A stretch of DNA of 64,000 bases from Trichomonas vaginalis G3 (GCF_026262505.1 NC_067206.1:5050879-5114878), one strand, 5' to 3'. Positions 27,571-37,497 are shown, numbered from the stretch's first letter. Made by a program: numbers and translations. Notes: generated from the sequence alone by a model not told the origin.

Positions 27571-29745
27571 TTAGTTCTTAAAATAGAGTTTTGATGAGCA
27601 ATAAAGTACCCAACCTTGCGCTCCCCAAAGTTTCGCACTGAATTTAGGAACGTTTACTGATGTTTGCTGTGTGTAATCAGAAAATTCTTTCTTTGCAAGT
27701 GCTGTGTCATATTTCAGCAAATATTCAATGAACTGTGACTTGTTCTTTAGTCTGGTCCTTATTTGGCTGGCCAATTTCGGACTCAAAATTGGATTTCCAG
27801 AAAGATCGCAAAAAATCGCCGTAACTAAGTTCTGGAGTATTCCTTTGTTTGCGAATGTTGATAAACCATTAACACCTATCAAGAAGAACTGATTTACTTG
27901 CGGATTATTAAATAATTTCATATCAGCGAGATTTTTGAACAAATTTCTAAAACTTATAGATGTTGTTGCAAGGAGATCGATCTTTGTCATGTCCTGCATC
28001 AAGTGTCTCATCTTTTGGTACAAATTCATCATACAATCTGTGTTTTCTTTAATAATGTTGAAAAATGAAGGGTTTGAAGTGATCATTAGTATGAATCTCG
28101 CAGATGCTCTTGGATCCTGATTCAAAATCATCAACTCATTGAACAAATTGAAGAAAGAAACCTTTGGTATTTTATCAATATGCTTTCCTAAGTATTCTAG
28201 GTGATAAAGGGAGCGAGGAGATTCACCGGTAGTGCATTTCCTTGTGATATAGAAGTATGCTTCGATGATTGACTGCTGAGATAAATTTAATAATTTTCCT
28301 GACCGGTAAATCAGCTCCATTGCAGGTACAAACAATGTAAATGGTATTATCTTCAATACTAGATTCATTAGAATGACTGTTGGATCGTAAATGGCTGCAA
28401 TTGCTTCAATTGCTAATTGTGCAGGCGGAGAAGGTCCAGTTAGCATCAATCTCCTGCAAATATCGGCTGAGAAACAGATGTCGTTGAGGTTCTTTAGCTC
28501 ATCAGTCGCAACCATCACTAAAGGAGCGAATAATTCGTCTTTTTCGCTCATTATTGCGATCAAAGGCAAAACGGGTGTATCGGAGTGGCCGAACCAGTGA
28601 CCAAAGAACAAAGATTGAGGTGAAAGTGAAGAAAATTCAATGGATTTCCGGAGATTTATGAAAGATTTCCTTCCACCGTCATCAGGAAAGGCTGTTTCAC
28701 CAATTGCGCAGATCTCCAGTATGAAGTCTTTGTATTTCGTGAGAAAAACCTTTAAAGAAGGCAATTCTACGCATGATGAAATACAAATTACAGCTGTGAT
28801 GAGGCTGTACTGGCAGGATTGCTCGCATTGGAACAGGAAGTCAAAGAATGATGTATCTAAAGCTAAAATGGCGAAAATTACGGATTCAATCGCCGCATAA
28901 CCGGAAATTAACAATTTTTGGATAGATAATGAGAGATTTACCTGCTCATCAGGATCAGTAGTATCCGTAATCATATGCTTGATCAAACGATAAGAAAATC
29001 CGTACAATCTGAGAGTTGCAAAAATTATATCATTTGGAGGAACTTCTGAGTTAGTAATTAATGATAATGGAGTCAGATCTTTGATCGGCATGATAATTGA
29101 AGGTAAATCTAGTGATAAAATCTCTTTGGCGCCGTAATTGAAGCATTTTTGAATTATAGTGATTAAAATGGGAGTTTCTCTGTGTAGAAGTAAAGGAGAA
29201 GTAAGAATATTAGTGATTACAGGGATAAATGACATATAAGTGTTATGATGAATTTCATTACAAATTTGTCTGAGTAAATTGTTGAAATTTTCATCACTTA
29301 TTGTATTTTTGATACTTGCTAGTTGACGCAGTGTTTCTATATAAGAAATATCTGTATCGTGAGGGATTAAAATTGGATTTGTAAGATATAGTTTGATTAC
29401 AGAGGTAGGAGAAATCTTGTTTAGATTTTTGACTACTGAGGATGATATTTTATCGGATAAACTTGTTGGATATTTTGGCATAAAAGATGTGAAAAATTCT
29501 AGGATTTCTATAGCGAATTTTTCATTCTCTGAGTTAATTTTCTTGTTTGTATTGCATATAATTTGATAAACCAAAGATCTAAACACTTCATAATGAGAGT
29601 TTGGGGATTTTACATATTTATATCTTTTTAGAACAGGAAAAAAATTAAAATAGTCCTTGGGGATTTCAATATTAGTAGTTTCGCCCTTAGTGGGCTTGAA
29701 TAAATTAAACTCAGCATCAGATATTATACTAAAAGGTTGAAACAT
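27571..29745 (-). CDS. Large all-helical host protein (724 aa), probable ARM/HEAT-type solenoid
   Basis: Intact frame beginning MFQPFSIISDAEFNLFKPTK. The whole length is short amphipathic helices in succession (for example NKISPTSVIKLYLTNPILIP, then SLSIQKLLISGYAAIESVIF), the pattern of an ARM/HEAT solenoid, with no catalytic motif and no membrane span. Such proteins usually act as scaffolds. A TCACTT initiator lies 11 nt upstream. It is divergent from the 69-residue gene at 29,820. The solenoid call is by pattern only. Confidence 0.7.
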   Translation of the reverse strand: MFQPFSIISDAEFNLFKPTKGETTNIEIPKDYFNFFPVLKRYKYVKSPNSHYEVFRSLVYQIICNTNKKINSENEKFAIEILEFFTSFMPKYPTSLSDKISSSVVKNLNKISPTSVIKLYLTNPILIPHDTDISYIETLRQLASIKNTISDENFNNLLRQICNEIHHNTYMSFIPVITNILTSPLLLHRETPILITIIQKCFNYGAKEILSLDLPSIIMPIKDLTPLSLITNSEVPPNDIIFATLRLYGFSYRLIKHMITDTTDPDEQVNLSLSIQKLLISGYAAIESVIFAILALDTSFFDFLFQCEQSCQYSLITAVICISSCVELPSLKVFLTKYKDFILEICAIGETAFPDDGGRKSFINLRKSIEFSSLSPQSLFFGHWFGHSDTPVLPLIAIMSEKDELFAPLVMVATDELKNLNDICFSADICRRLMLTGPSPPAQLAIEAIAAIYDPTVILMNLVLKIIPFTLFVPAMELIYRSGKLLNLSQQSIIEAYFYITRKCTTGESPRSLYHLEYLGKHIDKIPKVSFFNLFNELMILNQDPRASARFILMITSNPSFFNIIKENTDCMMNLYQKMRHLMQDMTKIDLLATTSISFRNLFKNLADMKLFNNPQVNQFFLIGVNGLSTFANKGILQNLVTAIFCDLSGNPILSPKLASQIRTRLKNKSQFIEYLLKYDTALAKKEFSDYTQQTSVNVPKFSAKLWGAQGWVLYCSSKLYFKN

Positions 29746-29752
29746 CGAATAA

Positions 29753-29758
29753 AAGTGA
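29753..29758 (-). promoter_or_regulatory. TCAYTW-type initiator of the 724-aa protein gene
   Basis: Minus-strand TCACTT with central A at 29,756, 11 nt before ATG 29745; exact match to the trichomonad initiator. Confidence 0.65.
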
Positions 29759-29819
29759 CAATTTTGTTCACATTTATTTGCACTTTTTTGTCACCTTTTT
29801 AGAAAAAAGAAAAAATTCA

Positions 29820-30029
29820 ATGGAATCAGGTTCTTCTGTAGAAATGATTGATCAATACAAAACAAAACTTGCAGAAGAAACCAAGCCGTACAAACCAACA
29901 CAAGATTTCCAAGAAATTGTCGAAATTACAAGATTACTCCCAGATTATTTGGATTTCAAGCAGATTTCAGGAAAGAATCTTGATATGATCCTTGATATAT
30001 GCGATAATTTCCTCTCAAACTCTCAATAA
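29820..30029 (+). CDS. Small helical host protein (69 aa)
   Basis: Start at ATG 29820 (MESGSSVEMIDQYKTKLAEE). An upstream in-frame ATG (29,778) would add 14 residues but lies across the presumed transcription start region (TTGTCACCTTTTTAG). The product is acidic with helices EIVEITRLLPDYLDF and ISGKNLDMILDICDNFL. Head-to-head with the 724-residue gene. Family not recognised. Confidence 0.6.
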   Translation: MESGSSVEMIDQYKTKLAEETKPYKPTQDFQEIVEITRLLPDYLDFKQISGKNLDMILDICDNFLSNSQ

Positions 30030-30427
30030 ATAACAGAAAACCAGAATTTCTGTTATTTTCATTGCATTACTTTATTGGATATAATCCTTAAAGATACCAT
30101 TTTTGCTTGTAAGTCTCTGTATATTAAAAACTTCTTACTAAACCAAAAAATTACAAAATCAATATTTTATATCTTTTTTTACATAATGTCATGATCAAAA
30201 CTTTAATGTGTCTTAGAAATATTCAGCATACTAACTTTATGATATGAATATTAGAGATATTTATGCAATCAATACTAATAATTTTTATTGAGTTAATAAT
30301 TTATCCTGCAATATCAGAATGATGGCTTATATTCCCAAAGCATAGTCAAATTGCTAAGTAATTGAAGTTGATTTTTTTTTCTATTGAGAGTTTTCGAAAT
30401 CTTAAATTTCGTCACTTTTACTTGTTG
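30030..30427. other. Intergenic, no gene seen
   Basis: AT-rich. A short stem (AGAAAACCAGAATTTCTG) lies just after the 30,029 stop. Nothing else recognised up to the initiators of the nuclease gene. Confidence 0.4.
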
Positions 30428-30433
30428 TCACTT
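30428..30433 (+). promoter_or_regulatory. TCAYTW-type initiator of the nuclease gene
   Basis: TCACTT, central A 30,430, 14 nt before ATG 30444. A second TCACTT lies at about 30,412. Both are downstream of an earlier in-frame ATG (30,384), which is therefore not used. Confidence 0.65.
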
Positions 30434-30443
30434 TTCAAAAACG

Positions 30444-31490
30444 ATGTTTCTCTTTTATTCTTCTTTTGCAGCAGCATGGTGGAATGAGCCCCACATGGCT
30501 GTGGTGAGAATTGCAGAGAGAATGATTACTAAACAACAAAAAGATTGGATGAACGTTTTATTCAGTATGTGGCCATCTGAAGCGGATACTATGGTCTCTG
30601 CTTCAACATGGCATGATGAAATCCCTGAAAACAGTGCACAGGTCAGTATAATGAAGAATTGGCACTTCGCTGACAAACCAATTTTAGCTCCTGGCTTTGA
30701 GTATGAATATCAACCAACATACAATGTTACATCAGTCGTATCTGACTCAATGAACGCACTTTTCAACCCAACAACAAAAAGTTTATACGCATATCATTTT
30801 CTTTTTAGAAATCTCGTTCATTTCATTGGAGACATCCATACACCTTGTCACACAGCTGCCTACTATAGTCCTAAGTTCGAAGAAGGCGACAGAGGAGGCA
30901 ACAGTTTGAAAATTAACTGTAAATACGGTGAACCATGCAAACAACTTCATAAAATGTGGGATTCCGGTGTCCTTAATTTCCAGCATATGTACTTAGATAC
31001 TAATGAACTTTTGGATGAATTTGAACACAATATTTCTCATATAATGCAAATGCACCCAGAAAGTTCACTTCCTACTGTTAAATCATTAAATGCATATCTC
31101 TGGTTCAATGAGACATACGACGTTGCTGTCAATTACGCTTACGGAATGCTAAAAGACTTAAATAACTCAGAACTCGACAAATACGACTTGATGCCAAACT
31201 ACATCTCTAAGGGAGCAATGGCGGCTGAGATACAAATCGTAAAAGCAGGCTACAGACTTGCTTACGTGATTCAGGAATTTTTCAAAGTTCATTCACCAGA
31301 AGATCCAAGAATTTTCACTTCTGCGAAGGTCCCTGCTCGAGAGATTATACTCTGGGTCATTGATTCAATCGTAATCCTTGTAGTTATTGTTTATACGATT
31401 TTACTTCTCGCAAAATGCGAATTTAAGTGGTCACCCAAGTTTAAGGTTGACGAACAATCAGCTTTGACTGATACTCCTATCTATACTTAA
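30444..31490 (+). CDS. S1/P1-type zinc nuclease with signal peptide and C-terminal membrane anchor (348 aa)
   Basis: Signal peptide MFLFYSSFAAA, then WWNEPHMAVVRIAE: cleavage before Trp12 puts the N-terminal Trp and His17 in the zinc-ligand positions of S1/P1 nucleases. Further family ligands: STWHDEI, LVHFIGDIHTPCHTA, GGNSLKI and LHKMWDSGVL. Near the C-terminus is a 25-residue hydrophobic span (IILWVIDSIVILVVIVYTIL) and a short cytoplasmic tail. Expected activity is degradation of single-stranded nucleic acid and nucleotide scavenging at the cell surface or in vacuoles. Intact host gene. Confidence 0.9.
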   Translation: MFLFYSSFAAAWWNEPHMAVVRIAERMITKQQKDWMNVLFSMWPSEADTMVSASTWHDEIPENSAQVSIMKNWHFADKPILAPGFEYEYQPTYNVTSVVSDSMNALFNPTTKSLYAYHFLFRNLVHFIGDIHTPCHTAAYYSPKFEEGDRGGNSLKINCKYGEPCKQLHKMWDSGVLNFQHMYLDTNELLDEFEHNISHIMQMHPESSLPTVKSLNAYLWFNETYDVAVNYAYGMLKDLNNSELDKYDLMPNYISKGAMAAEIQIVKAGYRLAYVIQEFFKVHSPEDPRIFTSAKVPAREIILWVIDSIVILVVIVYTILLLAKCEFKWSPKFKVDEQSALTDTPIYT

Positions 31491-31729
31491 TTTGTTTCTG
31501 CATCTTTTTAAGATGTGGAAAAATTCTTTATCTTTTACTTATAAAATATTGCAATTTATATTGTCTATTCTAAAATTACAAAGTTTTTTTATAATTATAA
31601 CCAAATTTTCAAAATTTTATCAAATATTTCTTCTCGAATCTACTAATTGTTCATGAATTTTAATAGTACTCATCAAGTATATTATATTTCAACAAAAATA
31701 ACATTAAATTTTTGAATCGTAACGAAAGT
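31491..31729. other. AT-rich spacer up to the left end of element C
   Basis: No gene seen. The bases just before 31,730 (ACGAAAGT) would be one half of the target duplication of element C; the other half is beyond the window. Confidence 0.4.
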
Positions 31730-31768
31730 AGTAGTATATGAAGGGTTTAGTGACTTTTTTTGTTACGT
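31730..31768 (+). repeat. Left terminal sequence of element C
   Basis: AGTAGTATATGAAGGG, then TTAGTGACTTTTTTTGTTACG, is a variant of the B terminal repeat (AGTAGTATATGATGCGGG, then GTGTGACTTTTTTTGTAAACG). Downstream are several TTCTTACG or CGTAAGAA words, also found in the B terminal repeat. The partner repeat is not in the window. Confidence 0.7.
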
Positions 31769-31982
31769 CTATATATAGATGAAGGTATATTTTCACATCT
31801 TCTATATAGAGATGATATAAAAATTTTTTCTTACGTTTTTTAAGTCATGAATTCGTAAGAAAGCGCGACATTATTAAATAAATTAGTAATAAATATTATA
31901 TACTAAACACATTATTAAAAAATTAACATTAATTTTAAAATAATTTATTTTTTTATTCTTACATAAAAGAAGCTATATATAG

Positions 31983-32395
31983 ATGATGTCAGATATTCCG
32001 CGATTAATTAAACATTGTTTAAATCCTGAATGGGTTAAACTTCAATTTAAAAATGAAGATTGTGAATTATTAAATGAATATGAAAGCCAAAATAAGCTAA
32101 TGAGGTATAAATATAATGATAAAGAATATTTAATTTCATGGAATCAATGGAGTCATAATCAAAGACCTCATAAACGAGAAGAAGAAATTGAAAATAATGA
32201 AATGGAAATCATTGATGACATTAAAGAGGATGGAATTCCTAAATTTTGTAGAAAAACCTTTAGAACTAAGTTAGGAGCATATAAACGTAGAGTATTAAAT
32301 CCTGAATATCTTAAACATCAATTTAAAAAGGAAGACTGTGAATTATTAAACGCTAATGAATATGAAAATGCTAAATCAAAACTGAGATATAAATA
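31983..32395 (+). pseudogene. 5' part of the first gene of element C, interrupted by element B
   Basis: MMSDIPRLIKHCLNPEWVKL. Two related blocks are visible, each LNPE..K.QFK.EDCELLN...KLRYKY, about 75 residues apart, so it is a tandem-domain protein. The frame runs into the B left end: a stop forms one codon past the target site. The same frame resumes at 52,412 and ends at 52,589; joined length is 196 residues. Function unknown. The leader ends AGCTATATATAGATGATG. Confidence 0.75.
32390..32395. repeat. Target site duplication of element B, left copy
   Basis: TAAATA directly before the B terminal repeat; an identical TAAATA follows the right end at 52,406-52,411. A 6-bp duplication is usual for Mavericks. 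Confidence 0.9.
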
Positions 32396-32624
32396 AGTAG
32401 TATATGATGCGGGTTGTGTGACTTTTTTTGTAAACGTAAGAATTCATACAATATTGAACGATTTTGTATCATTTTTTTTAACATATGAAGTAAAAAATGT
32501 ATGATTCTTACGGTTTTTATTCTTACGTTTTTGAATAAATCAAGATTTAAAAAATTGACTTCTTACGTAAAATTAAAACTAAGTTAAATTTATTTTTTTA
32601 TTTTTTAATTAATGATAAATGAGT
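32396..32624 (+). repeat. Left 229-bp terminal inverted repeat of element B
   Basis: Starts AGTAGTATATGATGCGGG and ends at ATGAGT, the first two codons of the first gene. Compared base by base with 52,177-52,405 reversed, I saw no mismatch. It contains four TTCTTACG/CGTAAGAA words and a T-rich stretch before the ATG, so promoter and start codon are part of the repeat. Confidence 0.92.
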
Positions 32625-33098
32625 GGATCAAGATTCGTAACCGTCAATCAATTAATGGATGCTCTTTCACCAATTCTTGAAAATGTTAAACAAGTAGATG
32701 TTTATTTCGATGATTATGTAGAAAGTTTATATTATAAAGGTAAGTTTAATATTAAACCTATTGCTTTTGCATTTGATAATAAATTAATTGAAAATGCAAA
32801 AATTTGGGAATTAATTCCGAATATTGAATTTATAACAAATATTAATGATAAATGGTTTAAACGAATTCCAACCACAAAAGTTCTTTGTAAATTAATGATC
32901 AAAACTGAGGAAAAAGAATTTAACGGGTTTAAATATCATCCAAATAAAGTTTCAGAACTAGAAAATGAAAAACTTCAGAAAAAATTAAACGATAGACTTT
33001 CAAATGATCGTATTGAAAAAATAAATAAACTAGCAGAAGTTGCATTTAATAATGAAATATTTGATGAATATAACCTTGAACTCAGTGATGGGCTTTAA
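32619..33098 (+). CDS. Unknown element protein, left terminal gene of B (159 aa)
   Basis: Start codon lies inside the terminal repeat. MSGSRFVTVNQLMDALSPIL then a strand-rich middle and a helical, lysine-rich end. It ends DGL at a GC-rich double-hairpin sequence (33,090-33,118) and overlaps the convergent gene by 4 nt. No homologue in the visible part of C. Family not recognised. Confidence 0.65.
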   Translation: MSGSRFVTVNQLMDALSPILENVKQVDVYFDDYVESLYYKGKFNIKPIAFAFDNKLIENAKIWELIPNIEFITNINDKWFKRIPTTKVLCKLMIKTEEKEFNGFKYHPNKVSELENEKLQKKLNDRLSNDRIEKINKLAEVAFNNEIFDEYNLELSDGL

Positions 33099-33118
33099 GG
33101 ACCCGGGCTCAACGAGTC
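33090..33118. repeat. Double-hairpin sequence 1 (gene ends, B)
   Basis: GC-rich 29 bp in an AT-rich region: second stem GGCTC/GAGTC around AAC (33,106-33,118), preceded by a weaker GGG/CCC stem. It covers the stop codons of two convergent genes. Member of the family also seen at 39,538, 47,051, 51,028, 51,927 and elsewhere. Confidence 0.5.
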
Positions 33119-33475
33119 ATGATTTATGAAATCAATTATTTGATTCATTCTTTCTTCAATAATTTCTATTCTTTTTGTTAAATCATCTATTTTCATTAAT
33201 GAGGTGATTCTTGATTGAGGAATAGATTTCAAACTAACCACTCCTTTTATTTTTGAAATTTTGAATCCATCAACTTTAAACATTTTATTCAATTTACATG
33301 TTGTCAATTCTTCAAATAATTTTTTATTATTAGCATAATAGTCATTAAATTCTTCAACAGATGAAAAAATTTTTGTTTCAGTAATTGGTTTAACAACGTT
33401 TATTTTTTGTTGAACATTTCCACTTTCATTTATTTCTTCCTCCTCTGTTTCATTTATTTTTAAAATTGGTTTCAT
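33095..33475 (-). CDS. Unknown element protein (126 aa)
   Basis: MKPILKINETEEEEINESGN: acidic N-terminus, central strand/helix, then a C-terminal coiled segment (DDLTKRIEIIEERMNQIIDF). The last residues SLSPGP are encoded by the double-hairpin sequence at 33,090-33,118, so the original end may have been slightly different. No family recognised. Confidence 0.6.
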   Translation of the reverse strand: MKPILKINETEEEEINESGNVQQKINVVKPITETKIFSSVEEFNDYYANNKKLFEELTTCKLNKMFKVDGFKISKIKGVVSLKSIPQSRITSLMKIDDLTKRIEIIEERMNQIIDFINHDSLSPGP

Positions 33476-33541
33476 TTATCATTAAATAAAAATTAAAATA
33501 TAAAAGATGAAATATATTTTTTAATTAATATTAAATCAACT

Positions 33542-33778
33542 ATGGCTGCAGGATTCTTTAAAAAATTATGGGAAGGAATTAAGAAAGCTGCGGGTTGGGT
33601 TCATCAAAAGATTATTAAACCCATTGCAAACTTTTTGGCACCAGTAGCGAAAACGGCAGGAACTATCATAGGTGGAGTATTAGGTACTAAAGCAGGTAAT
33701 CCGGCAATGGGAGCACAAGCAGGTAACGCAATTGGTGGAATAGCTGAAGGAATACTTAATAAAATAGGGGGTAGATAG
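33542..33778 (+). CDS. Small amphipathic Gly/Ala-rich protein MAAGFFKKLW... (78 aa)
   Basis: N-terminal basic amphipathic helix MAAGFFKKLWEGIKKAAGW, then HQKIIKPIANFLAPV and a hydrophobic Gly/Ala-rich C-terminal half (TIIGGVLGTKAGNPAMGAQA). Similar N-terminus to the convergent gene at 34,017. The Gly/Ala tail resembles membrane-inserting phage and adenovirus minor proteins. Function inferred only. Confidence 0.65.
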   Translation: MAAGFFKKLWEGIKKAAGWVHQKIIKPIANFLAPVAKTAGTIIGGVLGTKAGNPAMGAQAGNAIGGIAEGILNKIGGR

Positions 33779-33861
33779 TGGAAAAATAAATAAATATTAT
33801 TTTTATCTTAGTATCGGTTGAAGTCTTTGATAAACTTTTTCTCCTTTATTTAATATTTCTC

Positions 33862-34017
33862 TTATTGGGCAGCTTTTGGTGTTATTGATTCAGCAACGTC
33901 ACTAATTGCTTCTTTATTCTTAAATATCCAATTTGCTCCTTTCTTCATTGTTTCCCAAACTTTATGCGCTCCTCTTTTTACTTTATCCCATAATTTTTTA
34001 AAGAATCCTGCTGCCAT
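33862..34017 (-). CDS. Small amphipathic paralogue MAAGFFKKLW... (51 aa)
   Basis: ATG 34017: MAAGFFKKLWDKVKRGAHKV, then WETMKKGANWIFKNKEAI and a short polar end. The first ten residues are identical to the 33,542 gene, which faces it, so the pair arose by inverted duplication. It lacks the Gly/Ala tail of its partner. Too short for similarity search to be easy; the shared start is the main evidence. Confidence 0.6.
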   Translation of the reverse strand: MAAGFFKKLWDKVKRGAHKVWETMKKGANWIFKNKEAISDVAESITPKAAQ

Positions 34018-34086
34018 AGTTGATTATTTCATTAAAATTAAAAATTCATTTTCATCTTTTAATTTTGATTTTTTATTTAATAATAA

Positions 34087-35726
34087 ATGACGACTAACTA
34101 TTTGGTGCCAAACACTAAACCGATTAATGGAAATGTGTTTCATTCATTCGAAAAGATAAATGAAATATTCGCGAAGAATGATGGTAGAAGATATTATAGA
34201 GAACTTGAAAGTTCATGCTATGACTCTGATGCTCCATATTTTGATGATAAACAAACTCATTTAAGAATTACAAATCCAGCTCATGATGTGAACCAATTAG
34301 GTGACACATATATTAAACGCAAAGTTAAAGCAACTCTAGTTTCAAATAAAGCTTTCACATGTGATGCCGCTTTTAAATGCATGCGTTTATTCGTTGGTTA
34401 CAAATCATCAAATCAAAGCTTTAAACAATTAGAAGTAGAAACCGAAAGAGGTGATGCCGGTTATCTTCAGATGGATTGTGCCCGTGAATCTTTCGCATTT
34501 GCAACATATAAACCAAAATCAGAAAGGAAAGTTAAAAAGTTTGTTCATTCGTTATATAATAATGTTCAAAAATATGATAACTCAGTATGTGGTAAATATA
34601 TTGACCCTTCAGAAGTTTTCACTAAAGCAAATGAAGAAGTTGATGTCACTTTTGATATGATTATTCCGGTAAATGATTTGTTAGCATTTCAGGCGTTCGA
34701 TGATTATCCTAATCATTTGGTGAAATCATTCTTAAATATTATGTTTTCAGGGATACTTTAGTATTTTGTCAGGTTGACCCGTTAAGAGTTGCTGATTTAC
34801 AAAATTACGTTTATGAAAAGATAACTGATGAAAATTATGAAAAGATTACGAATCATGTTTATAAATATGATCGCAAATTCCAACAAATCGGACTTCCTGC
34901 CAAATTAATTACAAGCTTAGCCGCTGCATCTGCTGACGCAACAGTTGATGACGTTATTATTTCATGCACAAAGATGGAAGTTTTAGAGGATAAATGCATT
35001 ACACCAGGATACGGTTTAATTGAAGAATCAGTTAAAGCAATACCACGTTTATTCAGTAAGGAAGATCCATTCATGATTCCAGCTCAACATATTGACGTTC
35101 GTTCACTAAATGGAGGATGCATCACTCCTGAAGGTATCAGCTCAGATTTCTCATACGCTCTTCATAATGTTACAGATGTTGTGTTAACATTTCCGAAGAA
35201 TGCAATGCAAAGAACGGTTTTAGAAAATCCAATGCTTCGAGGTCTTCAGGTCACTATAGATTCCAGAAACTTCCCCGATCAAGCGATGACCACAGTGGGT
35301 GACATATTCTTTACACGTATGCTTCAAGCTTCTGATTTAGATGGAGTGAATGAATGCACGGAAGAATACGAGGACTCATTAACTAGACCACTGAATGATG
35401 ATAATGGCACGCCATTAGCTAGAACATGGAAAGACCAAACTTCATTCTTATGCACTATTCCAGTTCAACGTGATGGAGCGGGTATATTCTTTGATGGATT
35501 AGAAACTTTCAACTCACAAGTTACAGTACAAGTGAAAGCTTATCCAATCATTCAGGGTGAAAATGACACTTACTGTTCAAAGGTGACAAATCCTCCTCAG
35601 GTTTGGTTTACTAGGACAACATATTGGACATGGACACCGGATGAAGGTTTGAAATATCATCCAACAGGTACACCACCACAGTATAGAAGTTCATATGATG
35701 AAATATTGATGAATAGAAATGTTTAA
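34087..35726 (+). pseudogene. Major capsid protein (double jelly-roll type), one frame break
   Basis: Two frames (34,087-34,761 and about 34,740-35,726) join to about 546 residues, right for a Maverick capsid. Features: HLRITNPAHDVNQLGDTYI strand block, FDMIIPVNDLLAFQAFDDYP before the break, then DTLVFCQVDPLRVADLQ, FMIPAQHIDVRSLNGG, LQVTIDSRNFPDQAM and a C-terminal PPQVWFTRTTYWTW. The IPVNDLL..YP block corresponds to VPLSSFL..LP in element A. The break lies in a T-rich stretch around 34,740. It forms the hexameric shell capsomer if functional. Confidence 0.65.
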
Positions 35727-35750
35727 AATTATAAATTTATTTTTGATTAA

Positions 35751-36564
35751 ATGGATTTCAATTCTGAAGAATTAACAGATGTATATAATACATACGTAGA
35801 TGATATGATTAATGAAGCATTGAGTGATAATAGAAATGCTCTATCTAAGGAAAAATTAATGAAAATTCCATATTCTGAATGTTACTTAAATTCAATCACT
35901 GCAGCAATTGGTAAACAGAATAAAGGTAAAACATTAACGATATTAAAACAAATTATCATTATTGCTAACAATTCCCCCATTCACATGTGTTAATTTATAT
36001 CAACCGTTCAGGTTCACCTTCAGATGATACATTTGAATCTTTAAAGCATTTAATCAAAATTCCAATTATTTATTTATCACAAGAAGAAGCAGAAGATTAT
36101 TTAAAAAACTTTTAATGTATAAAGAATTATATAATACAATCAAGAAGCAAGGATTAGAGGATAAAATTATTGATAAACAACGGGATGAATTATTTGAAAC
36201 ACTTTCTATTTCAAATTTTGATAGAGAATTTTTGCATTCACTCATTTTTCTAGATGATGCAGTGAAATCAAAACTAATAACTAATGAGAAATCATATTTT
36301 AATCAGTTATTAACTCAATGTCGACACATTCAGTGTTCATTCTTTATGGCTGTTCAATATTTCAAAGCATTAAGCACAAACATTAAATCAAACCTGTCCA
36401 CCCTTTTCATTTTCAGTGGGTTTAGTCGTCAACAGTTGAACGTTATGCTTTATCAAGTGAATTTACCAATGAGCATTAATGAACTTTACACACAATATCA
36501 ACAATTAGGAGAACATGGAAAAATAATAGTTGATTTAAATAAAGGAAGTGTTAAATTTGATTAA
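35751..36564 (+). pseudogene. FtsK/HerA-type genome-packaging ATPase, frame-broken
   Basis: MDFNSEELTDVYNTYVDDMI, Walker A AAIGKQNKGKTLTILKQI (about 35,905-35,960). After a shift near 35,990 the sense reads LIYINRSGSPSDDTFESLKH, and after another near 36,112 it reaches Walker B HSLIFLDDAVKSK (about 36,235-36,275), CRHIQCSFFMAVQYFKAL and FIFSGFSRQQLNVML. About 270 residues. Same motif order as the element A ATPase at 8,475. The protein would drive DNA into capsids. Confidence 0.75.
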
Positions 36565-36602
36565 CTTTTTATAATTAATTTTTATTTTTATTTATAATAA
36601 AC

Positions 36603-37497
36603 ATGACAAAATAGCAAATCTTCTACAGGTTCCATTAAAACGAGGGACAAACAAAAAGGGTGCATATGAGAACTATGAAGTTCCTATATGGAATGAAAGA
36701 ATTAGTCCACATTGTTGCTCTTCTTCAAAAGGATGTTAAACAAATGAGAAACGTTTTAACATTACCAGAAGCTCAAGCATATGCCAAACGTCATGGACCA
36801 AATTGGAAGCACATGAAGCAGACATTACGGGTCCAAATGGAAAACCTGATGGTATAAATGAAGTTTTCGTTACTGATGGTCAAGGTAATATTAAAGTCAT
36901 AAATGGTTATAAATTAACTATACTGATTATCCTAAACGTAAAGCATATAATGAATGTTATCCTATGCAATTTGATGAAAATGGAAAAGCTGTTAAACAAT
37001 ACATTGGAGAAGGTGAAAATGGTCCAATTAATTCATACCGTCATAATCCATATTCTTATTTCAATGAAGAATTAAATGCTATTGAAGAGGGACCGGATGG
37101 ATTACCACGATATGTTAATCAGTTTGATGGTCAATATGCAAATTTGAGACCTGAAATTCCAGCTAAGAAATTCTTTAAAGTTGCTTTATTCGATCCAGTG
37201 TTCAATGAACAGAAAGAAGCAATGAAAGCAGAATTTAAACCAATTCAAGTGGCAAGAATTTCTTCATCTTCACTTTCAGAAGCGTTCAAGGAATTGATAA
37301 AGAAACCACTTTATTCTCAACAAGGTTATAACTTTGATTTAATTAAAGAAAGTGATAGACGTAAATTAGAAAAATCAGATGGTTTTAAGAATGCATGTAA
37401 TGAAATGATTAAAGATATTGTAAATGATAAAATAAGACTGGAAGAAACTCAAAGCAATATCAATAACATAATTGGTGCAGTTACAAAGAAAGTATAA
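36603..37497 (+). pseudogene. Virion-type protein of unknown family, frame-broken
   Basis: The start at 36603 is followed by a shift within four codons; sense then reads ANLLQVPLKRGTNKKGAYEN and, after more shifts, ADITGPNGKPDGINEVFVTD. The last 177 residues are one frame (36,964-37,497): MQFDENGKAVKQYIGEGENG, NPYSYFNEELNAIEEGPDG, PAKKFFKVALFDPVF and a helical end. Element C has the same gene (63,416 to window end), nearly identical in the first half but clearly diverged in the last 80 residues. Function unknown. Confidence 0.55.
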
